DNA of 64,000 bases from NCBI RefSeq assembly GCF_030063415.1, contig NZ_JASITA010000005.1:186001-250000 (forward strand), in the 5' to 3' direction. This document shows positions 1-8,212 of the stretch, piece after piece (the stretch's first letter is position 1; every line of letters starts with the position of its first letter). The notes under the pieces were generated by a model. The model was not told the DNA's origin. It did no database searches and saw only the letters and a program-made list of their open reading frames with translations. This DNA comes from Streptomyces sp. H27-C3. Its GTDB lineage: Bacteria; Actinomycetota; Actinomycetes; Streptomycetales; Streptomycetaceae. Both the position numbers and the translations under genes were made by a program.

Positions 1-671
1 TCCAGCTCTACATCTGTACCACCGGAGAGCCGGTCCAGCTCGGCGGCGATGTCGTCCTTCGCCAGCCCGGAGTGGTCGTCCAGTGCGCCGGAGGCCAGCA
101 ACTCGTCGATCGCGCCGGCCCGCGCCTGCAGCTGTGCGGTCTTGTCCTCGGCACGCTGGATCGCCTGGCCGACGTCGCCCATCTCCTCGGAGATGCCCGA
201 GAAGGCCTCCCCGATCCGGGTCTGTGCCTGCGCGGCGGTGTACGTGGCCTTGATCGTTTCCTTCTTCGTGCGGAAGGCGTCGACCTTGGCCTGGAGGCGC
301 TGTGCGGCGAGAGTGAGCTTCTCCTCCTCGCCCTGGAGCGTGTGGTGCTGCGTCTCCAGGTCGGTGACCTGCTGCTGCAACGCGGCACGACGGGACAGCG
401 CCTCACGGGCGAGGTCCTCCCGGCCGAGCGCGAGCGCCTTGCGTCCCTGGTCCTCCAACTTGGAGGACTGCCCCTGCAGCTGGTTGAGCTGCAGCTCCAG
501 GCGCTTGCGTGAAGTCGCCACGTCGGCGACCCCACGGCGTACCTTCTGAAGCAGCTCAAGCTGCTTCTGGTACGAATAATCGAGAGTCTCGCGCGGGTCC
601 TCGGCCCTGTCGAGGGCCTTGTTGGCCTTCGCGCGGAAGATCATTCCCATACGCTTCATGACACCGCTCAT
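1..671 (-). CDS. pspA: PspA/IM30 (Vipp1) family membrane-stress protein, 3' end cut by window edge
   Basis: Reading from the ATG, the protein begins MSGVMKRMGMIFRAKANKAL and continues for 223 codons without a stop to the window edge, so the C-terminus is missing. It is almost wholly charged heptad-like helix (KRLELQLNQLQ, DLETQHHTLQGEEEKLTL), as expected for PspA/IM30, a peripheral membrane protein that forms ESCRT-III-like oligomers on stressed membranes. The amphipathic N-terminal helix (residues 1-20) is present, followed by the typical RAEDPRETLDYSYQKQLELL segment. Family length is about 220-260 residues, so little is lost. In-frame Met codons at 5, 8 and 10 could also start it. It is divergent from the DUF3043 gene, with a 255-bp shared upstream region. 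Confidence 0.9.
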   Translation of the reverse strand, partial: MSGVMKRMGMIFRAKANKALDRAEDPRETLDYSYQKQLELLQKVRRGVADVATSRKRLELQLNQLQGQSSKLEDQGRKALALGREDLAREALSRRAALQQQVTDLETQHHTLQGEEEKLTLAAQRLQAKVDAFRTKKETIKATYTAAQAQTRIGEAFSGISEEMGDVGQAIQRAEDKTAQLQARAGAIDELLASGALDDHSGLAKDDIAAELDRLSGGTDVEL

Positions 672-926
672 GGGCTTCGCGCGCCCCCTTCTGACGGACT
701 CCAGCTCCAGCACTTGAACCCACAGTACGGGCCCCGCATCCATTACCGCACTGTTCCAGCGCGGATGTGCTCCTCCTCCAGAACGACTGTGGCCCGCCGG
801 ACTCAGGCGTACGGAGTAGGGAAAAGTCGGGGGAGGAGTGGGGAACCGGTCCGGGCGGGTGACCGTTGCCGGATCGTTCCCCGCCGGGCTGTGGCCCCCG
901 CGTCGCACCCCGTACCCTTGGGTTTT

Positions 927-1520
927 GTGTTCCGTAGCCGCTCCAAAGAAGAGAAGGCCCCCACCGACAAGGTGCAGGCGGACCTCTCCCAGCAGACCCG
1001 TGACCCGCAGGCCCCGAAGGGCCGCGCCACTCCGAAGCGCGCTGTCGCACAGTCGCAGCGCCGGAGCGTCGCAGCCCCGACGAACCGCAAGGAGGCGATG
1101 AAGCGCCAGCGTGAAGCCCGGCGCGTGGACCTGGCTAAGCAGCGGGAGGCACTGGCGAGCGGGGACGAGCGCTATCTGCCGGCCCGCGACAAGGGGCCTG
1201 TGCGCCGTTTCGTGCGCGACTTCGTCGACTCCCGTTTCTGTGTCGCCGAGTACTTCCTGCCGCTCGCGGTGATCATCCTGGTGCTCAGCATGATCCGCGT
1301 CGGCAACGTGCAGAACATCTCGCTGCTGCTGTGGCTCGGTGTCATCGTGATGATCGTCGTCGACTCGGTCGGCCTCGTCATCAGGCTCAAGAAGCAGCTC
1401 AAGGAGCGCTTCCCGAACGAGCCCAAGCGCGGCGCTGTCGCCTACGGCCTGATGCGCACGCTCCAGATGCGCCGACTGCGGCTACCGAAGCCCCAGGTCA
1501 AGCGTGGGGAACGGCCCTGA
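927..1520 (+). CDS. DUF3043 membrane protein
   Basis: This 197-residue protein begins at a GTG (MFRSRSKEEKAPTDK). An open frame extends further upstream, but it is arginine- and proline-rich and looks non-coding. The first 110 residues are highly basic and hydrophilic (KRAVAQSQRRSV, EAMKRQREARRVDLAKQREAL). Two closely spaced membrane helices follow at about residues 110-150 (YFLPLAVIILVLSMI, ISLLLWLGVIVMIVVDSVGLVI), then a basic tail. This is the DUF3043 pattern, an actinobacterial family of unknown function usually found near pspA. No catalytic motif is visible. It is followed at once by the methyltransferase gene. Confidence 0.85.
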   Translation: MFRSRSKEEKAPTDKVQADLSQQTRDPQAPKGRATPKRAVAQSQRRSVAAPTNRKEAMKRQREARRVDLAKQREALASGDERYLPARDKGPVRRFVRDFVDSRFCVAEYFLPLAVIILVLSMIRVGNVQNISLLLWLGVIVMIVVDSVGLVIRLKKQLKERFPNEPKRGAVAYGLMRTLQMRRLRLPKPQVKRGERP

Positions 1521-1591
1521 GCGCGGATGTCTCGGACGCGGCGGGCATAGCTGACGCGGACGCTTCCGGGGCGGACTCTTCCGAGGCGCCC

Positions 1592-2503
1592 GTGTTCGCG
1601 GCGGATGCCACGGACGCGGGCGTTCCCGGGCCCCGCACATCCGGCTCGGACGTTTCCGGGCCCGACGCCCCGGGACCCGGTGACTCGGGACCCGACGTCT
1701 CCGGGCCACGCGTCTCCGGGTTCGAAGGCGCTTCGGCCACCTGGCTGAAGGGTCTCGGCGGGCTGCGCAACGCGGTCCGTCAGGAGTTGGTCGCCCGCCA
1801 GCTCGACGAGCAGATATCGGCCCGCTTCCCGGTGGGCCGGCGGCTCGCCGTTCTCGACGTCGGCATGGGCCAGGGCACCCAGGCGCTGCGCCTGGCCCGG
1901 GCCGGGCACAAGGTGACCGGCCTGGAGTCCGACTCGAAGATGCTTCTCGCCGCGCGCGAGGCACTCGACGGCGAGCCCGCGGGCATCCGCGACCGGGTGC
2001 GCCTGATCGAGGGCGACGGTCGCGACACCGGAGTGCACTTCCTGCCCGGCAGCTTCGACGTGGTGCTGTGCCACGGCGTGCTGATGTACGTCCAGGAGCC
2101 CGACGCGCTGGTGGCGGGCCTGGCCCGGATGCTGGCCCCCGGCGGCCTGCTCTCCCTGCTCGTACGCAACGCCGACGCGCTCGCGATGCGCCCCGGGCTC
2201 GCCGGGGACTGGTCGGGGGCGCTGACGGCCTTCGAGACCGACACGTACACCAACCGGCTCGGTCTCCAGGTGCGCGCCGACCGACTCGACGCCCTGACGG
2301 CGACCCTCGCCGGAATCGCCGCTCCCCTGCACGCCTGGTACGGCGTGCGGGTCTTCACCGACAACGTCGAGGGTGACGCCAACGAGGCGGAGCCGACGGC
2401 GGAGGAGCTGGAGCGGGTGCTGGCGCTGGAGGACCGAGGCGGGCGCACAGATCCGTACCGACGGGTCGCGGCGCTGCTGCACCTGTGCGGCGTGCGCGGC
2501 TGA
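1592..2503 (+). CDS. SAM-dependent class I methyltransferase
   Basis: A Rossmann methyltransferase core starts at about residue 50, after an N-terminal Gly/Pro/Ser/Asp low-complexity stretch. Motif I is VLDVGMGQGTQALRLA, the acidic end of strand 2 is in TGLESDSKML, and motif IV is FDVVLCHGVLMYV followed by PGGLLSLLVRN. The substrate is unknown. The C-terminal region ends in YRRVAALLHLCGVRG. The start is uncertain: the GTG used here is the first plausible initiator, but the frame is open upstream with the same low-complexity composition and overlaps the end of the DUF3043 gene. A later start just before TWLKGLGGLRNAV would leave only the folded domain. Confidence 0.85.
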   Translation: MFAADATDAGVPGPRTSGSDVSGPDAPGPGDSGPDVSGPRVSGFEGASATWLKGLGGLRNAVRQELVARQLDEQISARFPVGRRLAVLDVGMGQGTQALRLARAGHKVTGLESDSKMLLAAREALDGEPAGIRDRVRLIEGDGRDTGVHFLPGSFDVVLCHGVLMYVQEPDALVAGLARMLAPGGLLSLLVRNADALAMRPGLAGDWSGALTAFETDTYTNRLGLQVRADRLDALTATLAGIAAPLHAWYGVRVFTDNVEGDANEAEPTAEELERVLALEDRGGRTDPYRRVAALLHLCGVRG

Positions 2504-2799
2504 TCCGGCAGGTCTGCCAGGTGCAGCGGATCCAGCGGATCCGCCAGGTGGAACAGGGCGTGTGCGCGTCCTCTCCGTCGTGAGCAGCGCGGAGAAAACC
2601 ACCGAGATGCCGCCGACGCCGACAAGCAGACCGCGGAAGTCACGCTCGGCGAGATCTGAGCCGGGTACGCGGCGATCCCGCCCTGCCGCCCGAGCGGTAC
2701 GCCCGTATGCGCGATACGCACCCATGCGCACGGCGCCCGCGCACGGGTGCGCCCGCGAACCCGGTCGGGGTCCGCGGGCGCAATTGCCGCTCTCGTGCG
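2504..2799. other. Intergenic stretch between convergent genes, no gene seen
   Basis: About 300 bp between the methyltransferase and the convergent small gene. It holds several short repeats (CAGCGGATCC twice, CCGCCAGGT/TGCCAGGT) and GC-rich dyads such as the pairs around GCGCACGGCGCCCGCGCACGGG. These could serve as termination structures, but none is a long clean hairpin. Open frames crossing it have no coding character. Confidence 0.4.
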
Positions 2800-3009
2800 T
2801 CAGGCCTCGTCGGCGTGCAGGTTCATGGGGCCGTAGATCTTGGTGTTGTCCTCGGACAGAACCACCTGGTCGGCGCCGCCCTCAATGAGCTCTTTCCACA
2901 CCTCGCCGATCCAGGACTCCGCATCGCCCTGCGTGGTGAACTCCTCAGGCACCACCGCAGGCTGGACCTCCGTACCGTCGGACTTCTCGAACCGCCACGT
3001 CCACGCCAT
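2800..3009 (-). CDS. Small conserved actinobacterial protein, 69 residues
   Basis: The ATG start is chosen because a compact acidic protein begins there (MAWTWRFEKSDGTEVQ) and ends NLHADEA. The long upstream extension of the same frame is low-complexity sequence antisense to cobU. The protein is acidic with aromatic residues (WTWRF, WIGEVWKELIEGG), has no signal peptide or membrane helix, and reads like a compact soluble domain. I recognise it as a conserved small hypothetical protein of streptomycetes but know no function. It is divergent from the cobU fusion gene, with about 100 bp between the starts. Confidence 0.75.
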   Translation of the reverse strand: MAWTWRFEKSDGTEVQPAVVPEEFTTQGDAESWIGEVWKELIEGGADQVVLSEDNTKIYGPMNLHADEA

Positions 3010-3108
3010 GTTCGCCTCCCGGGTCCTACCCGTGCTTTTGTCCAGCACAGCCTGCCCGCACACTAGCCGGGCGCGCGTCACCGGCGGGGAAGCGGGAGGA
3101 TCATCATC

Positions 3109-4305
3109 GTGGAACTGACTCTTCTCGGCACCGGAGCCCCGGCCGGCCTGCCCCGCCCCGACTGCCCCTGCGCCTCGTGCGCCACCGCCCGCGGCGAGCT
3201 GGCGCGCGCCGCGACCGCGTTGCTCGTGGACGGTGCGCTGCTGCTCGATCTCACTCCCGGGGCCGCGTTCGCCGCGGCCCGTGCCGGGCACTCGCTGGCC
3301 GCGGTGCGGCAGGTGCTGCTGACGCATCCGCACGACGGGCCGCCCGTCGAACTCCCCGTGGGACTGCCGACGGCGGGGCGCGTGGCGGACGGACGGACGT
3401 TGACGCTGCTCAGCGGGCATCGGGTGCGTGCCGTGCCGATGGACGCTCCCGGTACGGGGTACGAGGTGACCTCGCCGGAGGGCGAGCGACTGCTGTACCT
3501 GCCGCCGGGCGGCGCCCCCGCCGGGGAGAGCACCGGGCGCAGGTACGACATGGTGGTCGCCGATGCCGTGGGCCGGCCGGACGCGCTCGCCCGGCTGCGG
3601 GCGCTCGGCGCGATCGGCGTCACGACGGATGTCATCGCCGTACACCTCGATCACGATGTGCCGCCGGGGCCCGAGTTGGTCAGGCGGCTGGCTGCGGCGG
3701 GGGCACGGACCGTGCCCGACGGGACGACCCTGATCGTCGGCGACTACCACGCGGTACCGGACGTGCCGCGCCGCACGCTGGTGCTCGGCGGGGCGCGTTC
3801 GGGCAAGTCGGTGGAGGCGGAGCGCCGACTCAAGGCCTCTCCCGAGGTGCTGTACGTCGCGACCGGCGGCACCCGGGAGGGCGACTCGGAGTGGGCGGCG
3901 CGGGTGGGGCTGCACCGGGAGCGCCGGCCGGGGTCCTGGCGTACCGAGGAGACCTGCGAGCTGGCGCCGCTGCTGACCGGCGAGGGCCCGCCGCTGCTGA
4001 TCGACTGCCTCGCGCTGTGGCTCACCGACGCGATGGACCGGGTCGGTGCGTGGGACGACGCGAAGTGGGCGGCGGACGGCCGGTGGGCGCTGCACGAGCG
4101 CACGGCGGAGCTGGTGGCGGCGGTACGCGCGACCCGGCGCACGGTCGTCGCGGTGAGCAACGAGGTGGGTTCGGGAATCGTGCCGGCGACGGCGAGCGGG
4201 CGGCGTTTCCGCGACGAGCTGGGGCGGCTGAACGCGACGATCGCGGCGGAGTGCGAACACGTCCTGCTGGTGGTGGCGGGCCAGGCGATGCCGCTGCGCG
4301 GGTGA
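3109..4305 (+). CDS. cobU: Fusion: metallo-beta-lactamase-like domain plus adenosylcobinamide kinase/guanylyltransferase
   Basis: 398 residues from a GTG with a good ribosome site (GGGAGGA). Residues 1 to about 215 resemble a PhnP-like metallo-beta-lactamase fold: MELTLLGTGAPAGLPRPDC, a CPCASC cysteine cluster, THPHDG in place of the usual HxHxDH, and a late HLDHD. From about residue 222 it is a complete CobU domain with P-loop GGARSGKS (227-234), which phosphorylates adenosylcobinamide and transfers GMP in cobalamin nucleotide-loop assembly. CobU alone is about 180 residues, so the front half is a genuine extra domain. With the incomplete HxHxDH motif the MBL half may be degenerate or use altered metal ligands. 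cobT follows after a repeat-filled gap, and cobS lies 4.7 kb downstream. Confidence 0.9.
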   Translation: MELTLLGTGAPAGLPRPDCPCASCATARGELARAATALLVDGALLLDLTPGAAFAAARAGHSLAAVRQVLLTHPHDGPPVELPVGLPTAGRVADGRTLTLLSGHRVRAVPMDAPGTGYEVTSPEGERLLYLPPGGAPAGESTGRRYDMVVADAVGRPDALARLRALGAIGVTTDVIAVHLDHDVPPGPELVRRLAAAGARTVPDGTTLIVGDYHAVPDVPRRTLVLGGARSGKSVEAERRLKASPEVLYVATGGTREGDSEWAARVGLHRERRPGSWRTEETCELAPLLTGEGPPLLIDCLALWLTDAMDRVGAWDDAKWAADGRWALHERTAELVAAVRATRRTVVAVSNEVGSGIVPATASGRRFRDELGRLNATIAAECEHVLLVVAGQAMPLRG

Positions 4306-4338
4306 GGGCGGCCGGGGCGGGACTGCGCGTCCCCCGAC

Positions 4339-4455
4339 GGGCAGCGCGGGCAGCGCGGGCAGCGCGGGCAGCGCGGGCAGCGCGGGCAGCGCGGGCAGCG
4401 CGGGCAGCGCGGGCAGCGCGGGCAGCGCGGGCAGCGCGGGCAGCACGGGCAGCGC
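4339..4455. repeat. 13-copy tandem repeat of GGGCAGCGC (9 bp)
   Basis: Thirteen consecutive 9-bp units lie in the cobU-cobT gap. Twelve are exact GGGCAGCGC and the twelfth unit is GGGCAGCAC. The 9-bp period keeps any reading frame open, so spurious ARA-repeat translations appear on both strands. There is no spacer sequence, so it is not a CRISPR array. Copy number is likely to vary between strains. Confidence 0.95.
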
Positions 4456-4528
4456 CGAGCCGTCCCCGCCGACGGCCCCGGACCGTCGGGAAGGTCCGGA
4501 TTCCGGGCCTCCCGGTACTGTTCGCCGC

Positions 4529-5629
4529 ATGAGCCCGCTTAACCTGGACGACTTCTCCGACCTGATAGAACGCCCCGACGGCGGCGTCCGGCGCGATGCC
4601 GAAGAGCGCCGGGAGCGGCTGATCCTGCCGCCCGGTGCGCTCGGCCGTCTCGACGAGCTGGGCGAGTGGCTCTCGGCCGCTCAGGCCTCCTCCCGGGTCA
4701 AGCCCGTGGAACGCCCCCGCGTGATCCTCTTCGCGGGTGACCACGGCGTGGCGCAGCTGGGTGTCTCGGCCCGGCCCGCCGGGGGCGCGCACGAGCTGGT
4801 GCGCGCCGTGCTGGACGGCGCGAGCCCCGTCGCCGTACTGGCCCGCCGGAACGGCGCGTCGGTGCGGATCGTCGACGCCGGGCTGGACTGCGACCCCGAG
4901 TTGCTGCCCGAGGACGTCGTGCGCCACCGGGTGCGACGCGGCTCAGGCCGTATCGACGTCGAGGACGCCCTGACCCTCGAAGAGGCCGAGCAGGCGGTGC
5001 GGCTGGGCATGGCGATCGCCGATGAGGAGGCCGACGCGGGCACCGATCTGGTCGTCCTGGGCGATCTGAGCGTCGGCGGCACGACCGCAGCGGCCGTCCT
5101 GATCGCCGCCCTGTGCGGCACGGACGCCTCGGTGGTCACCGGGCGCGGCGGCGCCGACATCGACGACCTGGCCTGGATGCGCAAGTGCGCGACCGTCCGG
5201 GACGCGCTGCGCCGGGCCAGGCCGGTCCTGGGCGACCAGCTGGAGCTGCTGGCGGCCGTCGGCGGCGCCGACCTCGCCGCGACGACCGGTTTCCTGCTCC
5301 AGTGCGCCGTGCGACGCACCCCGGTGATCCTCGACGGCGTGGTGTCGGCGGCCTGCGCGCTGGTGGGCCAGCGGGCCGCCTTCCGGGCGCCCGACTGGTG
5401 GCTGGCGGGCCATGTGAGCGGCGAACCGGCCCAGGCGAAGGCGCTGGACCGGATGGCACTCAACCCATTGCTCGATCAAGGCGTCACTGTCGGGGAAGGA
5501 ACCGGGGCATTGCTCGCACTTCCGCTCGTCCAAGCCGCGGCCGCCCTGGCCGCGGAGCTGCCCGAGCGGCCGGAGGAGACGAAAGAGACCGAAGCGGCCG
5601 AAGCGGCCGAGGCGGACAGCGCAACGTAG
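4529..5629 (+). CDS. cobT: Nicotinate-nucleotide--dimethylbenzimidazole phosphoribosyltransferase
   Basis: CobT makes alpha-ribazole 5'-phosphate, the activated lower ligand of cobalamin, from nicotinate mononucleotide and dimethylbenzimidazole. The 366-residue length fits the family. Visible signatures are FAGDHGVAQLGVSA near residue 70, the glycine-rich GDLSVGGTTAAA, the aromatic/SAACALVG region and, near the C-terminus, GVTVGEGTGALLALPL, which holds the catalytic glutamate. The tail after about residue 345 is Glu/Ala-rich and probably disordered. No clear ribosome site precedes the ATG, so translation may be leaderless or depend on transcription starting in the repeat-containing gap. Confidence 0.93.
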   Translation: MSPLNLDDFSDLIERPDGGVRRDAEERRERLILPPGALGRLDELGEWLSAAQASSRVKPVERPRVILFAGDHGVAQLGVSARPAGGAHELVRAVLDGASPVAVLARRNGASVRIVDAGLDCDPELLPEDVVRHRVRRGSGRIDVEDALTLEEAEQAVRLGMAIADEEADAGTDLVVLGDLSVGGTTAAAVLIAALCGTDASVVTGRGGADIDDLAWMRKCATVRDALRRARPVLGDQLELLAAVGGADLAATTGFLLQCAVRRTPVILDGVVSAACALVGQRAAFRAPDWWLAGHVSGEPAQAKALDRMALNPLLDQGVTVGEGTGALLALPLVQAAAALAAELPERPEETKETEAAEAAEADSAT

Positions 5630-5744
5630 CTGAACCGGGTGCGGCCGTCGACCACCGGCCGCACTCACCACTTGTCGCGTTCGCACCGTAATCGGGCTCT
5701 TTCGCGCTCTCTTGATGGGTTATGCCCCCATATCATCACCTTTC

Positions 5745-7511
5745 ATGGGAGAAGTCCGCTTGGCCACCGAAGGAACGACCCGGGGCGCTGTCCGGTCGCG
5801 ACACAGCGCGGCATTCGCCGTCTGGTATCTGCGTGCCGTCGCGTTCATCAACTTCCTGAGCGCCGTCTGGGTCTCCCTCGGCCAGGACCTGCGACGTCAC
5901 AACACCGAGAACTACTTCACGCCGTACATGCTGACGGCGGGCTTCGCCTCGGGCCTCTTCACTCTCTTCCTGGCGATCACCATGCGGCGCCGCAAGCGTG
6001 CCGCCTGGATCCTCAACGTCGTGCTCAGCGGGCTGTTCCTGCTGCTCTTCGCCCTCGTGATGTTCTTCCCCGAGGTGCGGCAGTACTGGCAGAACTGGAT
6101 CTCGCTGGGCCTGACCGCCGCCTTCTTCGTGTCGCTGCTCCTCGGCCGACGCGTGTTCAGCGCGAAGGGCGACCGCTCCAACCCGAAGCTGGCCGCGGCC
6201 GTCGCGGTCGGCGGGCTGCTGGTCACCTCGCTGATCGCCGCACTGCTGGTCACCCTCACCAACACGGCGCGCGGCGCGGCGCACTCGACGTTCCTGGACC
6301 GGTGGCGCTACGGCGTGATGCGGCTGGTGTCCCTGGCCGCCGACGACTCGCGGTTCGCGGGCATCACCACCCCCGGGTGGGTCAACGTCAGTATCAACAT
6401 CCTCAGCACTCTGCTGCTCCTCGGCGTCCTGTACGCCGCCTTCCGCTCCCGCAGGACCATCGACCCCCTCACCGAGGAGGACGAGGCGAAACTGCGCGTC
6501 CTGCTCGACCAGCACGGCGAACGCGACTCCCTGGGCTACTTCGCCCTGCGCCGGGAGAAGAGCGCCGTCTGGTCCCCCACCGGCAAGGCCGCCGTCACCT
6601 ACCGGGTCGTCGGCGGCGTGTCCCTGGCGTCCGGCGACCCGATCGGCGACCCCGAGGCCTGGCCCGGCGCGATCGAGCCGTGGCTGGCCGAGGCGCGTGA
6701 ACACGGCTGGGCACCCGCCGTGATGGGCGCAAGCGAGGAGGCCGGCACGATCTACGCCCGGCACGGCCTGGACGCCCTGGAGCTCGGCGACGAGGCCCTC
6801 GTGGAGATCGCCGAATTCACCCTGGAGGGGCGCGCGATGCGGACCGTGCGCCAGGCGTACAACCGGGTCAAGCGCGCCGGGTACGAGGTCCGGATCCGCC
6901 GCCACGAGGACATCCCCGACGACGAGATGGCCGAGCTGCTGCGCAAGGCCGACGACTGGCGCGACGGCGCGACCGAGCGCGGCTTCTCGATGGCGCTCGG
7001 CAGGCTCGGCGACCCGGGCGACGGGCGCTGCGTGATGCTGGAGTGCACGGACGGCGAGGGCGAGCTGCGGGCGGTGCTGAGCTTCGTGCCGTGGGGTCCC
7101 GGCGGTCTGTCCCTGGACCTGATGCGCCGTGACCGCGACGCCGAGAACGGCCTGATGGAGTTCATGGTCATCGAACTCCTCCAGCGCGCCGGGGAGATCA
7201 GGATCACCCAGGTCTCGCTGAACTTCGCGATGTTCAGGTCGGTCTTCGAACGTGGCTCGCGGCTCGGAGCGGGACCGGTGCTGAGGCTGTGGCGTTCGCT
7301 GCTGAGCTTCTTCTCGCGCTGGTGGCAGATCGAGTCGCTGTACCGGGCCAACGCCAAGTACCGACCGATCTGGGAGCCCCGGTTCATGCTCTTCGAGAAG
7401 AGCTCCGACCTGCTGCGCATCGGCATCGCCGCGGCCCGCGCGGAGGGCTTCCTGGAAGCGCCGGGACTGCCCAAGTGGATGCACCGCAAGCACCTGGAGA
7501 CAGGACGTTGA
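5745..7511 (+). CDS. Phosphatidylglycerol lysyltransferase-like (MprF/LysX-type, DUF2156) membrane protein
   Basis: An N-terminal block of six or so membrane helices (for example FINFLSAVWVSL, MLTAGFASGLFTLFLAI, ILNVVLSGLFLLLFALVMFF) is followed from about residue 240 by a cytosolic GNAT-like DUF2156 domain (GYFALRREKSAVW, VGGVSLASGDPIGDPE, LNFAMFRSVFERG). Such proteins transfer an aminoacyl group from tRNA to phosphatidylglycerol and flip the product, changing envelope charge. There is no fused LysU domain, unlike mycobacterial LysX. The start is ambiguous. ATG 5745 is given, but a TTG at 5760 (MATEGTTRG) sits behind a better ribosome site (GGGAGAAG). The stop overlaps the start of the rhomboid-like gene (TTGA), indicating translational coupling. 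Confidence 0.85.
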   Translation: MGEVRLATEGTTRGAVRSRHSAAFAVWYLRAVAFINFLSAVWVSLGQDLRRHNTENYFTPYMLTAGFASGLFTLFLAITMRRRKRAAWILNVVLSGLFLLLFALVMFFPEVRQYWQNWISLGLTAAFFVSLLLGRRVFSAKGDRSNPKLAAAVAVGGLLVTSLIAALLVTLTNTARGAAHSTFLDRWRYGVMRLVSLAADDSRFAGITTPGWVNVSINILSTLLLLGVLYAAFRSRRTIDPLTEEDEAKLRVLLDQHGERDSLGYFALRREKSAVWSPTGKAAVTYRVVGGVSLASGDPIGDPEAWPGAIEPWLAEAREHGWAPAVMGASEEAGTIYARHGLDALELGDEALVEIAEFTLEGRAMRTVRQAYNRVKRAGYEVRIRRHEDIPDDEMAELLRKADDWRDGATERGFSMALGRLGDPGDGRCVMLECTDGEGELRAVLSFVPWGPGGLSLDLMRRDRDAENGLMEFMVIELLQRAGEIRITQVSLNFAMFRSVFERGSRLGAGPVLRLWRSLLSFFSRWWQIESLYRANAKYRPIWEPRFMLFEKSSDLLRIGIAAARAEGFLEAPGLPKWMHRKHLETGR

Positions 7512-8212
7512 GAACGGCTCTGCGCCGCGCGGGGCGCCGCGAATGGGGGCCGCTGTACGCGACTCTGCGCGGCGCCCTGCTCACCCACAAGTGGCGGGCC
7601 GTGCGCATGACGCTCGCGGCGGTCGCCCTGACGGCGCTCTTCCAGATCGTGCAGAACCAGCCCTGGGGCTACCAGCCCGTACAGAACGTCGGCGCCGTAC
7701 GGGCCGAGGACCCGCTGTGGCTCGCGCTGCTGCGCACCCCCCTGTCGCTGTTCGTGCCCGCGCTCGACCTGCCGGTCTGGGGCGCGCTCGCGCAGGTCCT
7801 GCTGGTCTTCGGCATCGCGGAGATCTGCCTGGGCCGGCTGCGGACCCTGACCATCGCGTACGTGGCGACACTCGCCGGGACCCTCTATGCGCGCGTCGGC
7901 ATCGCGCTGGGCCCCGACAAGCCGCTGGGCCTGGAGGCCTCCGACGCCCTGGTCGTCGACACCGGCCCCTCGGCGGCCGTCGTCGGCCTCGCCGTCTATG
8001 TGGGCTGGCGCTACCGGGCGTACTGGACCGCGGCCCTGGTGGTGGTGGTGATGGTGGTCGAGGTGCTCGTCAAGAACAACCTCGCGGGCAAGGAGCACCT
8101 GGCCGCGATCGCGGGGGTGCTGGCGCTGTGCGCGGCGTCCGTGGTGCGCGGGCACTCCGTTCAGCCGTCCCTTCCCTCCGCCCGGTCCGGGGCACCGCCG
8201 AGCCAGTCCTGA
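7508..8212 (+). CDS. Rhomboid-like integral membrane protein
   Basis: The 234-residue protein starts at a TTG that overlaps the previous stop codon. About six hydrophobic segments are visible. Two fall where rhomboid proteases have their catalytic residues: GPSAAVVG with Ser155 (compare GxSG) and KEHLAAIAG with His197 (compare the His of the last helix). The Gly-Pro-Ser order departs from the canonical GxSG, so activity is uncertain. Coupling to the MprF-like gene suggests the two work in the same membrane process. The 3' end overlaps the convergent downstream gene by about 50 bp. Confidence 0.75.
   Translation: MRTALRRAGRREWGPLYATLRGALLTHKWRAVRMTLAAVALTALFQIVQNQPWGYQPVQNVGAVRAEDPLWLALLRTPLSLFVPALDLPVWGALAQVLLVFGIAEICLGRLRTLTIAYVATLAGTLYARVGIALGPDKPLGLEASDALVVDTGPSAAVVGLAVYVGWRYRAYWTAALVVVVMVVEVLVKNNLAGKEHLAAIAGVLALCAASVVRGHSVQPSLPSARSGAPPSQS

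Noticed and set aside
4339..4455. Repeat array as a CRISPR
   Set aside because: 9-bp units without spacers and no cas genes; a simple minisatellite.
3010..5628. Cobalamin riboswitch before the cob genes
   Set aside because: I found no B12-box-like sequence or long leader upstream of cobU, cobT or cobS.
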